From JASHVB01 sp963780805 (GTDB lineage Bacteria; Pseudomonadota; Alphaproteobacteria; Acetobacterales; Acetobacteraceae), in the NCBI GenBank assembly GCA_963780805.1, contig CAWADP010000009.1, positions 868,001 through 932,000 of the forward strand: a DNA stretch of 64,000 nt, written 5' to 3'. The position numbers and the translations under genes were made by a program. The notes below the pieces were generated by a model. That model had not been told where the DNA came from, did no database searches, and saw only the letters and a program-made list of their open reading frames with translations. Shown one piece after another: positions 25,736-34,737 of this stretch. Within the stretch, counting starts at the first letter, position 1, and every line of letters starts with the position of its first letter.

Positions 25736-26979
25736 CTGCCTTCCCGGAGATCGACGAATGGCGGGCGGCCTGTGCCGAGGATGCGGTGCTGGCCGCCTGG
25801 GCCGGCCCGTGGTCCGTCTGCTTCGCCGTGCAGAGCGATACCGCGGCTGACCTGCTCGCGCTGCGAGACGGCCGGATGCAGCGCGGTGGCGGCACCCCGG
25901 CCTTCACCCTTCGCGCGCCGGCGCCGGTGTGGGCGCGGTTCCTGGCGCGGGTGCCGCCGCGGCACCACCACGGCATCTTCGCCATGCTCTACCGCGTGCC
26001 GGAGTTCTCGATCGACGGCGACCAATTGGCCTTCATGCAGCACGCCCACGTCGTCCGTCGCGTGCTGGAGGTGGGAAAATGGCTGGCGCTGGGGAACGCC
26101 GCGCCCGTGCCGGCGTCGCTGCATCCTCGGGGTGGCGTGCGGCCGGTGCCGGAGGTGCGCGGCGTCTACGTTCCGGTGACGGCGCAGGGCACGCGGTATC
26201 AGGTCTATTGCGAGACCGCCGGCACCGGCCGTGACCTGCTGTGCCTGCACACCGCCGGCGCCGACGGCCGGCAATTCCATGGTTTGATGGCCGACCCGCG
26301 CCTCACCACTGGCCATCGGCTGGTGGCGTTCGACCTGCCCTGGCACGGCCGCTCGCCGCCGCCAGAGGGCGCCATCCCCGGCGCGTGGCGGCTGAACACG
26401 GACCTGTATGTCGCCCTGATCATGGAGTTCATCGCAGCGGCGGGGCTGCGGCGGCCGATCGTGCTCGGCGCGTCGATGTCCGGCGAGATCTGCCTGGAGC
26501 TGGCGCTGCGCCACCCGGAGGCGTTCGCCGCCATCATCGCCTGCGAGGCCAGCGAAAAGATCGAGCGTCGCCAGACGTATTGGGCTGCCCACCCGCAGGT
26601 CAACCAGGCGTATTTCGTGCCGGAATGGATCCGCGCGCTGTGCGCCCCGCAAAGCCCGGCGGAACACGCCGAGGCGATTGCCTGGCACTACGCCCAAGGC
26701 GGGCCGGCGGTCTTCTTCGGTGATATCGCGTTCTATTCCGGCGACTGGGACGCGCGCGACCGGGTCCACCGCATCGACACCAACCGCGTGCCGTTGTTCA
26801 TGCTGACCGGGGAATACGACTACTCCTGCACGGTAGAGCATTCGCAGGCGACGGCGGCGAAGATCCCCGGCGTACGGTTTCAGGCCATGGCCGGCATCGG
26901 CCATTTCCCCTTCGCCGAAAACCCGGCCCTGTTCTGCAACTTCCTGCTGCCGATCCTGGGTGAGTTGTCCGCAGGATAG
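25732..26979 (+). CDS. Alpha/beta hydrolase with an N-terminal SCP2-like domain
   Basis: A 415-residue two-domain protein. Residues 1-140 (EIDEWRAACAEDAVLAAWAG, PAFTLRAPAPVWARF) look like a small sterol-carrier-like sensor domain; residues 150-415 are an alpha/beta hydrolase. The oxyanion-hole side reads LLCLHTAGADGRQFHGL, the nucleophile elbow GASMSGE (Ser after Ala, with Ser instead of the usual Gly at the last small position), the acid LTGEYDYSC, and the His GIGHFPFAENP. It overlaps the dehydrogenase by 4 bases. The reaction is unknown; a C-C or ester hydrolase downstream of the dehydrogenase is plausible. Confidence 0.82.
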   Translation: MTAFPEIDEWRAACAEDAVLAAWAGPWSVCFAVQSDTAADLLALRDGRMQRGGGTPAFTLRAPAPVWARFLARVPPRHHHGIFAMLYRVPEFSIDGDQLAFMQHAHVVRRVLEVGKWLALGNAAPVPASLHPRGGVRPVPEVRGVYVPVTAQGTRYQVYCETAGTGRDLLCLHTAGADGRQFHGLMADPRLTTGHRLVAFDLPWHGRSPPPEGAIPGAWRLNTDLYVALIMEFIAAAGLRRPIVLGASMSGEICLELALRHPEAFAAIIACEASEKIERRQTYWAAHPQVNQAYFVPEWIRALCAPQSPAEHAEAIAWHYAQGGPAVFFGDIAFYSGDWDARDRVHRIDTNRVPLFMLTGEYDYSCTVEHSQATAAKIPGVRFQAMAGIGHFPFAENPALFCNFLLPILGELSAG

Positions 26980-27017
26980 CGCATTTCCGCCGTGACGGGG
27001 TCGTCGAGAAGCCCCCT

Positions 27018-27074
27018 TCGTCATTGTGAGGAGGGAAGCGGACGAAGCAATCCCCCCACGACGAGCCAATGACG
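27018..27074. repeat. Family A element remnant
   Basis: cgtcattgtgaggagggaag and gcaatccccccacgacgagc resemble both arms of the family A palindrome in degenerate form. It sits between the hydrolase and the TIR gene in a 230-base gap. The rest of the gap, 27120-27205, is unusually AT-rich for this window and may hold the promoter of the TIR gene. Confidence 0.55.
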
Positions 27075-27209
27075 AGCCTCAGTCCGACCCCACCGAAGCA
27101 TATCGGCGCCCCTCGCTTGGGTTTCAACGCACCTGTACCTGCTTCCGCTCGGTATTTAGCTGACGCTCAACCCTTCACGGCGACGATTTGATTGAATACC
27201 GATTTGAAC

Positions 27210-28706
27210 ATGACAGATACCTTAGTCAAGTATATAGTTACCCTCGCTTGCCGCTGGTTGCGTCCCGCGTGTTATTTTGCCCGTGCCGATGACCGGGGGG
27301 TTGCCGCAGTGCCGGACTCGCAAACCGCAGACGAGCGGCCAGAACACCCCGAGCTGTTCATCAGCTACGCGTCGGGCGATCTCGACCGCGCCGCCGCCTT
27401 GCATGCGCGTCTCGTCGCGGCGGGCTTCCGCGTCTGGTTCGACAAGCTCCGCCTGACCCCGGGCTGCGACTGGCACCAGCAGATCGAGGCCGGCTGCGAC
27501 GCCGCCCGCATCATCCTGCCGCTGATGACACCACGCTGGGCGAAGTCGGAATGGACGCGCTACGAGACCTATGCCCACGACGCCGTCATCCCGGTGCTGG
27601 CCGAGGGCAAGCCCGAGGATGTACTGCCCCCGCCGCTGCGCCGTTGGAACGCCGTGGCGCTGGACCCGCTGGCGGCGGACGAGCCTTCCTGGCAGGCGCT
27701 GCTCGCCGCGATCCGGACGAAGCTCGCCGAGCCGGTGCCGGAACGGGCGCCGCGCATCGTCGATCTGCCCTATCCCGCCAACCCGTTCTTCACCGGGCGC
27801 GACGACGACCTGCTGCGAATCCATGAGGAGCTGCACGCGCCGCCCGTCGCGACGCTGACCCGGGGGCGGGTGCGGGCGCTCGCGGCTATGGGCGGCATCG
27901 GCAAGACCACGCTCGCCAACGAATACGCCCGCCGCTACTGGCGGCTGTACTCGCAGATCCTGTGGGTGGACGCGCGCGCCGGGCTGGAGAGCGGTTTTGC
28001 CCTGTTGTTCGGCAAGCTGTTCCCTGGGCGCTCCGATGTTGGGATGCGGCAGCCCGACAAGGCGAAGGCGGTGCTGGCGGAACTGTCCGGTGGCACCGAG
28101 CGGTTGCTGGTGCTGGACAATGTGGAGGACGCGGAAAGCGTCCGCCCGTGGCTGGTGCGAGATCCGACCTCCGGCTGCCGCACGCTGATCACCTCCCGCT
28201 TCGCCGACTGGCCGGCGGCGGCGGGCATCCGGGCGATCCTGTTGGATGTGTTGGAACCCGGGTCAGCGCAGCAGTTTTTGCTGGCACGCACCGGGCGGAC
28301 GGCAGAGGGCGCGGAATTAACCGCCTGCGACGACCTGGCGCGGGGGCTGGGCTATCTGCCGCTGGCCCTGGAGCAGGCGGCGGCATACATCGTCGCGCCC
28401 GGCGCGGGGGTGGATTTCGCTGGCTATCTGCGACTCTACCGCGAGGCGACGGCGAACCTGCTGGCGCGCGGCGCGTTGGGATCCACCGAGTACCCCGACC
28501 CGGTGATCGCCACCTGGCAGGCGACGGTGGCGAAACTGTCGCCGGAGTCGCGTGCGGTTCTACGGCTATGCGCATGGTACGCCGACACGCCGATCCCGCG
28601 TGAGTTGATCTTGCAGGGGACGGAGGATGTGCTGGCGTTGGCAGCATCGTTCGAACTCGGTGGTGCCGTTGGCGGGGCCTGCCGCCGCGGAACTGCGGAT
28701 GCGTGA
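27210..28706 (+). CDS. TIR-NB-ARC portion of a TIR-STAND-TPR protein (frameshifted)
   Basis: N-terminal part of a predicted STAND immune-type NTPase. The TIR domain (about residues 50-190) begins ELFISYASGDLDRAAALHARL and contains RVWFDKLRLTPGCDW and SEWTRYETYAHDAVIPVL, whose Glu is the likely NADase catalytic residue. The NB-ARC part shows RALAAMGGIGKTTLANEYA (P-loop), RLLVLDNVED (Walker B), GCRTLITSR and GLGYLPLALEQAAAY (GLPL motif). By family, ligand binding by the TPRs triggers oligomerisation and NAD+ depletion, as in bacterial anti-phage systems. Near 28665 a +1 shift moves the sequence into the next frame. Start uncertain: ATG 27210, or GTG 27309, which has a G-rich SD and would start right before the TIR domain. 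Confidence 0.85.
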   Translation: MTDTLVKYIVTLACRWLRPACYFARADDRGVAAVPDSQTADERPEHPELFISYASGDLDRAAALHARLVAAGFRVWFDKLRLTPGCDWHQQIEAGCDAARIILPLMTPRWAKSEWTRYETYAHDAVIPVLAEGKPEDVLPPPLRRWNAVALDPLAADEPSWQALLAAIRTKLAEPVPERAPRIVDLPYPANPFFTGRDDDLLRIHEELHAPPVATLTRGRVRALAAMGGIGKTTLANEYARRYWRLYSQILWVDARAGLESGFALLFGKLFPGRSDVGMRQPDKAKAVLAELSGGTERLLVLDNVEDAESVRPWLVRDPTSGCRTLITSRFADWPAAAGIRAILLDVLEPGSAQQFLLARTGRTAEGAELTACDDLARGLGYLPLALEQAAAYIVAPGAGVDFAGYLRLYREATANLLARGALGSTEYPDPVIATWQATVAKLSPESRAVLRLCAWYADTPIPRELILQGTEDVLALAASFELGGAVGGACRRGTADA

Positions 28707-30400
28707 CGCGCTGACCGGATTGGCGCGCTATTCGATGATTCTCCAGACGGCCGATGCGGGAGACTTCCGCGTACACGGGTTGGTACAGGCGGTCGAACGC
28801 GTGCGTGCCGAGACGGAAGGGGTTGCCGAGGTGGCAAAGGCGCAGGCATTGACGCGACTGGCGGCGATGTTTCCGTTCGCGCCGAACAATCCATCACAAT
28901 GGCCGCTGTGCCGCTTGTTGCTGCCGCACCAGGATTTCCTGCTGGCGCAGGTATTTCCGGACGAGGCCAGTGATCGGGTCACGACGTTGCGCACACGCGC
29001 CGCCGCATTCCTGCAAGCCAGTGGCGACGCGGCAAGGGCTCTGCCCCTGTTCCGCATTGCCCTGGAAACCCGCGAGCGTACCCTGGGCCCGGACCATCGT
29101 GACACGCTGGCCGGCTTGAACAATCTGGCCGACTGCATGCGGGTGTTGGGCCACGCGGCGGCCGCTTTGCCCCTGCTGGAGCGCGCTTTTGCAGGCTACG
29201 AGCAAGCCCTCGGGGCGAAGCATCCGACCACGCTGGCCTGCGCGAACAATCTGGCCTGCTGCAAACAGGATCTCGGCGATCTGGCAGGGGCCCTGTTGCT
29301 GTTCAGGCGCGCTGTTGACGTGGGGGAGCATGTGCTTGCCGAGGATCTCCCCAGCACACTCGGCACCCTCAGCAACATGGCGCTTTGCATGCAGGAGTTG
29401 GGCGATACGGCGGGCGCCTTGCCACTCAACCAGCAAGTGCTTGACTGTCGCGAGCGCATCTTTGGCAAGGATCATCCGACGACACTGCAAAGCGTGAACA
29501 ACCTTGCCTATTGCATGCAGGCGCTCGGAAACGCAAAGGACGCCTTGCCACTCTATCAACGTGCGCTTGCGGGTACAGAGCGCGTTCTCGGCCCGGATCA
29601 TCCGACGACAATCAGCATTGTCAACAACCTCGCGGCATGCTGCGCCAGGCTGGGCGACCCGGTGGCGGCACTGCCGCTCTATCTGCGGGTCCTTGGTACC
29701 AACATGAAAGTTCTTGGTGCAACGCATCCGGACACGCTGGTCAGCTTGAACAACCTGGCCGAATGCATCCGAAACCTGGGCGATGCTGCCGCGGCGCTCC
29801 CGTATTACCGGCTTGCGCTGCGTGGCTTCGAAAAGGCCGTTGGCGTGGATCATCCGCTCACGCTCACAAGCGTTGCGAATTTGGCGGAATGCTTGCGCGA
29901 AACGGGCAATGCCGCGGAGGCTTTGCCGCTGTACCGGCGTAGCCTGGAAAACCACGAAAGCGTTCTTGGCAACAAGCATCCAGACACGATCCGAGCGGTG
30001 AACAATCTGGGCTTATGCATGGAGGCGCTGAACGATCCGGCGGCGGCGTTGCCATTGTACCGACGCGCGCTCGATTCCGCGGAACGCGTTCTCGGCGCGG
30101 ACCATCCGGACACGCTTGTCGTCGTAAACAATCTTGCCGGGTGCCTGTATGCTCTGGGCGAGCCCGGGACGTCGCTGCAGGTACTACCAGCGGGCTGCCG
30201 ATGGGCTTGAGAGCTCGTTTGGCTCGGACCATCCTTCCAGCAGAAAGGCGCGTTCCAGCTATGAGCAGGTTGAACGCGAGATCGCTGCCGCAACGGACAA
30301 GTCGGGGGCCGAAGTTGTTCTCACCAGCCCTCAAGGCCCGTCACGCGCCAAACCATGGTGGCGGCGCTTGTTCGGGTCCTCGCGCCCAGATGAGGTGTAG
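28627..30400 (+). CDS. TPR (kinesin-light-chain-like) sensor portion of the TIR-STAND protein (frameshifted)
   Basis: The continuation of the TIR-NB-ARC gene in the +1 frame. It starts with MRDALTGLARYSMI, HGLVQAVERVR (winged-helix/ARC end), then about nine 42-residue TPRs of the form LGxDHPxTLxxxNNLAxC and ALPLYxRAL. At 30180 (ctgcaggtactac) a second +1 shift moves the frame again; the last helix YYQRAADGLESSFGSDHPSS and a basic tail then continue to the stop at 30400. Removing the second G of cagg restores a smooth TPR. The literal frame stops at 30210. Together the parts would form one protein of about 1,060 residues if both shifts are errors; if real, the gene is a pseudogene. Confidence 0.85.
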
Positions 30401-30561
30401 CTGGACTCATTATTGGCTACGCTTGAAATGGAGCGCGAAAGCCTGACCGCACCGATGCCGTGGTCTCTCACAAAAGAATCGCCTGCACAGATTGATACTA
30501 TGAACGTATAATTGTCTGCGTGCCAGGCGAGATTCAAAACTGGTCCAGTCGCGAACGATCG

Positions 30562-31971
30562 TCAGCTCCGGGCTCGTCCGAACCGCACTTCGTGGTACAG
30601 GTCCTGCACCCGGTACGCCTGCACCAGCGCCCGCACCAGCAGCGGCGCCGCGCGATGCCAGGGCAGGGGACGCAGCGGCGCCAGCGGGAACACGGTCGCT
30701 GCCTCCCCGCCGCCGCGCACCAGAATCGCCAGGTCGCGGCCCATCATGGTGGCAGCGGCAATGCCGCGCCCGTTGTAGGCGAGGCCCGCGAACAGCCCCG
30801 GCGCCAGCTCGTGCAGGCGCGGGAAATGCTCCGGAGTCATCGCCACCCAGCCGCTCCACGCCTCGCTCCAGCGCGGCGCCCCGAGCTGCGGGAACAGCCG
30901 GCGGACCCGGGCGTCGGCGAGGCGCCAGTCGGGCGCATGCTCTGGCCCGAACGCCGGCCCATACGTGCTGGCGTGCAGCCGCCCATCGGGCAGCAGACGC
31001 ACGGCCGAGAACAGCTGCCTGGTGTCGGTCAAGGACTGGCGCGCCGGCAGGATGGAGCCGCGCACGTTGTCCGACAGCGGTTCCGTGACGAAGCCGTGGC
31101 CACGCATCGGGATGATGCTGTCCCGCAGGCGCGGCAACAGCGCCCCGGTATAGGCGTTGGTGGCGATGACGACGGTATCCGCCGACAGCCGGCCCTGCGC
31201 GGTATCCAACACCCAGCGGGCGCCCTCGCGGTGCAGCGCGCGGACCGGCGTCTCGGTGTGCAGCGTGGCGCCCGCGGCCAGGGCCGCATGTGCGAGGCCA
31301 CGCACATAGGCGAACGGATTGATATGCCCGCCACGCCGGTCCAGAGACGCCGTGGGATAGCGGTGCGAGCCAATCAGCTCGGCGCAAGCGCTGCCCTCCA
31401 GCTGTTCGACCGGCGCGCCACGCTGCTGCCAGTACGCGGTGCGCTTCGCCAGCGCACGTTGCCCGGCCGGCGAATGCGCCGCGAAGATCAGGCCGGTGCG
31501 GACGGGCCAGCAGTCGATTCGGTGGCGCTCGATCAGGTCGAAGACCAGCGATGGCCCATCGGCCACCGCATCGACCACGCGCTGCCCGCGCTCGGCGCCA
31601 TAATGGCGCAGGATCGCCGGGTGGTCCTGCTTCAGATACGGCACCACCTGACCGAAGGCGCGGCCCGACGCACCCCAGCCGATCTGCTTCGCCTCCAGCA
31701 CCGCCACTTCCACGCCGGCCTCAGCCAAATGCAGCGCGGTAGAAAGCCCCGTGAAGCCGCCCCCGATCACAGCCGCCGAGACATGGTTCCCCGAGACATG
31801 GTTCCCCGGGACATGGTTCCCCGGGACATGGTTCCCCGAGACCTGGTTCCCCGGGACACGACGCCCCGAGATACGGCCCGCCTCCGCCAGCGGCAGCGAC
31901 GCGGGTGCTGCCGGGGCGTGCCGCGCGTAGATTGCGGGTGGCGCGGCCTGATCCGACAACGGGTCATACAT
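30562..31971 (-). CDS. FAD-dependent amine/amino-acid oxidoreductase (DAO family, PuuB-like)
   Basis: A 469-residue flavoenzyme of the D-amino-acid oxidase superfamily, similar to gamma-glutamylputrescine oxidase. The FAD motif is AAVIGGGFTGLSTALHLAEAG with VAVLEAKQIGWGASGRAFGQ following; VIATNAYTG and the C-terminal LAYNGRGIAAATMMGRDLA are typical. The N-terminus MYDPLSDQA fits the family, but between it and the FAD motif lie about five copies of the pentapeptide PGNHV, encoded by a 15-bp array. A much longer frame on this strand (to 33300) is only antisense to the FHA gene. The substrate, probably an amine or N-methyl amino acid, is not determined. Confidence 0.88.
   Translation of the reverse strand: MYDPLSDQAAPPAIYARHAPAAPASLPLAEAGRISGRRVPGNQVSGNHVPGNHVPGNHVSGNHVSAAVIGGGFTGLSTALHLAEAGVEVAVLEAKQIGWGASGRAFGQVVPYLKQDHPAILRHYGAERGQRVVDAVADGPSLVFDLIERHRIDCWPVRTGLIFAAHSPAGQRALAKRTAYWQQRGAPVEQLEGSACAELIGSHRYPTASLDRRGGHINPFAYVRGLAHAALAAGATLHTETPVRALHREGARWVLDTAQGRLSADTVVIATNAYTGALLPRLRDSIIPMRGHGFVTEPLSDNVRGSILPARQSLTDTRQLFSAVRLLPDGRLHASTYGPAFGPEHAPDWRLADARVRRLFPQLGAPRWSEAWSGWVAMTPEHFPRLHELAPGLFAGLAYNGRGIAAATMMGRDLAILVRGGGEAATVFPLAPLRPLPWHRAAPLLVRALVQAYRVQDLYHEVRFGRARS
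31776..31870. repeat. 15-bp tandem array inside the FAD oxidoreductase gene
   Basis: About five to six units of gacatggttccccgg with small changes, in frame with the gene, read on the minus strand as (P/S)GNHV repeats. The array ends directly before the codons for the GxGxxG FAD motif. Confidence 0.9.
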
Positions 31972-32079
31972 CGCCAAACGATGCGGCCCGCCCGGCGCGG
32001 AAGCAAGGCACTTGCCCGTTCTCGTCAACCCCGGCCCGTCGCAACAACCGAGACAAGCCCCGCCGGCTTCGCTAGGATC

Positions 32080-33387
32080 ATGGTGGGGGAACATGGGACG
32101 GAGAGAGCCGCGGTGCAGGCCCAGCGCGAGATCGTCGGGTTCCTGTCGGCCTATCAGGAGATCTGGCACAGGTTCTTTCCGGACCTGCATCGCCGGGGCC
32201 AGTGGCATCTCGTCAGCCACCTGTGCACCCGTGCGCGCACCGGAGCACCGGTCGGCGAGCTCTCCGGCATGGTCAAGCAGGTCTTCTTGCTGGACGACGC
32301 CACGGTGCGGGAGCGTCTGGGCGAGCTGTACCGCCTCGGCTTTTCCAGCATCGATCCGCCCGACCGCCCCGTCTCCGCCCGCACCCTGGTAGTCCCCACG
32401 CCCCTGCTGACCGCCAAGTTCGACGGCCACCTGATCGAGACTGCCAGCCGCCTGCTCGAAACGTCGCTCGCCGGCCACCCGGGGCGCCGCCGCCACGCCC
32501 CGGCGCAGATCGACGCCGAGACCCGCCGCAAATTGCTCGGCGCCATCGAGACCTGCGACCAGGCCTGGGTCGGCGCTCTGGAACGGGTGCTGGAAGCCAT
32601 GGGCCTTTCGGTCGCCCGCCGCCTGGAGGCGCGCCGCCACCTGCTGTCGCCGTCGCACCGGCTGCTGACCTTGCTCGCGCTGCGCCACTGGTACGGCCTG
32701 CCACCGCAGGACGAGGGCGAGGGGTTGCTGGCCGACGACATGGCCGCGGAGCTGTTGCGCCTGCAGCGGCAGAACTTCCAGACCACGCGCGACCACATCG
32801 CCGCGCTGCTGCAGCTCGGCCTGCTGGAGCGCCGCGCCGGCCGCGCGCTGCGCGTGGCGTTGGCCGAGCCCGCCGCCGCCGAACTGGACGCCGGGATGAC
32901 CCGGGCCGCCGAGGACCTCACCCGCCTCGCCACGGCATTGAGCGGCGGCGACAGCGAGCTCGACATCGACCGCACGGGCATCTCGCATCCCCCGATCCAA
33001 CCTGTCGCGCCGCCCGATGGTGCCGCGCGCATCCTGGTGGTGGCGCGCGACGGCGAACCGGAGCAACGCCTGGCGCTGGGCAGCGACCCGCTGGTGATCG
33101 GCCGCGCGCCGACCAGCGGGCTGATGCTGGCGGCGCACGAGGTGTCGCGCGCGCATTGCCGCATCGAGGCGGTGGCCGATGCGGTCAGCATCATCGACCT
33201 GGAGTCCACCAACGGTACCTTTGTCGGCGGACAACGGATTTCCGGGGCAGTCGCCTGGCCGCAGGATGTGGCGGTGCAGGTGGGTCCGTTCCGCCTGCAC
33301 TGGGAGCCGGCGGGGGATGTGGAGGGCACGATGCGGCGGCAGGCGCGAGCCGCCGCAGGCGCCGGGCGCCGGCAGGGAACAGATTGA
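32080..33387 (+). CDS. FHA-domain protein with an N-terminal winged-helix-like region
   Basis: About 435 residues. The C-terminal FHA domain (residues ~325-410) shows the full motif set: VIGRAPTSGLML, HEVSRAHCRIE, LESTNGTFVGGQRI; it should bind phosphothreonine peptides. The N-terminal ~300 residues are mostly helical (FLSAYQEIWHRFFPDLHRRG; VSHLCTRARTGAPVGELSG resembles a winged-helix segment) and match no domain I can name. No membrane segment is seen, and no Ser/Thr kinase gene is nearby. Start: ATG 32080, or GTG 32113 with GGAGAG upstream. It is divergent from the FAD oxidoreductase. Confidence 0.82.
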   Translation: MVGEHGTERAAVQAQREIVGFLSAYQEIWHRFFPDLHRRGQWHLVSHLCTRARTGAPVGELSGMVKQVFLLDDATVRERLGELYRLGFSSIDPPDRPVSARTLVVPTPLLTAKFDGHLIETASRLLETSLAGHPGRRRHAPAQIDAETRRKLLGAIETCDQAWVGALERVLEAMGLSVARRLEARRHLLSPSHRLLTLLALRHWYGLPPQDEGEGLLADDMAAELLRLQRQNFQTTRDHIAALLQLGLLERRAGRALRVALAEPAAAELDAGMTRAAEDLTRLATALSGGDSELDIDRTGISHPPIQPVAPPDGAARILVVARDGEPEQRLALGSDPLVIGRAPTSGLMLAAHEVSRAHCRIEAVADAVSIIDLESTNGTFVGGQRISGAVAWPQDVAVQVGPFRLHWEPAGDVEGTMRRQARAAAGAGRRQGTD

Positions 33388-33725
33388 TTGAAGCCGCGCC
33401 CACGGGCGACGGGCGGCATAATTACCGGGGCAGCGATGCTATGCCAGACGTCGCAATCCCTGACTCTCGCTACGACTCCCAAGTGTCATTGCGAGGACCG
33501 CTTCGCTCCTCGCAATGACAGGGGAGGGTCGGATGTCCCCGCCGGGAGTCAATGGTTCAGGCGCCTCGTATTATAGCCAGGATCACCGCTAATTTAACCA
33601 TCGCCGGGTTTACAATGCCAAACTCGCCAATCGGTATTGAAATTCGAATGTCGCGCGCGACGAAGCCAAATGGCAACGCCGCGCCAGTGGCGTGATGCAA
33701 CCCCGTGAGGCGTCGATTTCGGCCC
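33388..33725. other. Intergenic region with one short palindrome
   Basis: Between the convergent FHA and binding-protein genes. It holds a compact family A-like palindrome at 33484-33520 with perfect 14-bp arms (tgtcattgcgagga and its complement), which may end transcription from both sides. 33560-33690 is comparatively AT-rich. No open frame is convincing. Confidence 0.6.
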
Positions 33726-34454
33726 TTACCCCGGCGGCGCTACCGAAAGCCGCCCGACCACGCCGTGCTTCTCGATCAGGCGCGCGACCAGCCCGGACTT
33801 TTTCGCCTCCTCTACGAAATCGCGCAGGAACGCCGCACCCGCCGCGTTGCTCCGTGCGGTGCCGATCGCCTGCTGCACCGCGGTGAACTGACCGTCGAGA
33901 ATGCGCGAGCCCGGCACTTTCTGCACATCGCCGAGCAATCCGGGCCGCAATCCGGCCATCGCATCCAGCTTGTCGCGCAGGAACAATTCCATCGCCGTGT
34001 GCTGCGGATCGGACCGCACCAGCGTTGCCTGCTTGATGTTGCGCTCCAGCCAAAGATCGTAGGCGCTACGCGCCGTCACGGCGATGCGCACGCCGGGGCG
34101 ATCCACTTCGGCGATCGACCGCAGCGGCGAACCGGCCGGCACCAGATACGTGGCCTCGATCTCGACATAGGCGGCGGTGAAGGCGATCTTTTCCGCGCGC
34201 GCCGGCTCGGCGCCGATCAAGCCGATGTCCCAGGCATCGGTGCCCGCGGCATCCGCCAATTCCCCCGGCTTTGGGTACGGGACGTATTTCACTGGCACGC
34301 CCAGGCGCTCGGCGATGGCGGCCGCCATGTCGGGTGAAACGCCGGCAGGATCACCCGACGGTGAGCGTGCCGTCACCAACAGGAAATTGCTCATATTGAT
34401 CGCTGCACGCAGAACGCCGTGTGGCGCCAATTCAGAAACAACAGTTTGCGACAT
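33726..34454 (-). CDS. Periplasmic-binding-protein-like (SBP family 3) amino-acid-binding-type protein
   Basis: A 242-residue protein of the type that binds amino acids for ABC importers. Motifs are GVLRAAINMSNFLLV, PAGVSPDMAAAIAERLGV, DIGLIGAEPARAEKIAFT, YLVPAGSPLRSIAEV and MAGLRPGLL. Unlike most relatives it has no signal peptide at the chosen start (MSQTVVSELAPHG), and the extended upstream frame is not convincing, so it may be cytoplasmic or use an unusual export route. No permease or ATPase gene adjoins. It is divergent from the response regulator gene. Confidence 0.8.
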   Translation of the reverse strand: MSQTVVSELAPHGVLRAAINMSNFLLVTARSPSGDPAGVSPDMAAAIAERLGVPVKYVPYPKPGELADAAGTDAWDIGLIGAEPARAEKIAFTAAYVEIEATYLVPAGSPLRSIAEVDRPGVRIAVTARSAYDLWLERNIKQATLVRSDPQHTAMELFLRDKLDAMAGLRPGLLGDVQKVPGSRILDGQFTAVQQAIGTARSNAAGAAFLRDFVEEAKKSGLVARLIEKHGVVGRLSVAPPG

Positions 34455-34737
34455 GCCGATGATCCCCCCATTCCCAAAAGCGCATCCCCGAGAGCGCATC
34501 CCCGAGAGCGCATGGTAGTGCGCGGCCGGCGGGCCGCAAGATGGCATGCACCGCCGACTGGCCGAGGGAGGAGCGAATCCCGGGCGGCCGACAGGCCGTC
34601 CGGGACGCGACACTATTCGCGCATGTTCACGATAAAGCGAAGAACAGATGGCCCATTTTGGCCATGATTCGCACAGATCGTCCATGTCACGCGAATGCAC
34701 CTTGCGTATAGTCCAATTCGAAGGGGGAGTAGCAAAC

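Noticed and set aside
30562..33300. 912-residue FAD protein with an N-terminal extension
   Set aside because: The extension is exactly antisense to the FHA-domain gene, whose motifs are convincing; the FAD protein has a normal start at 31971.
30520..33387. 955-residue version of the FHA protein
   Set aside because: The first 520 codons are antisense to the FAD oxidoreductase; the downstream start fits.
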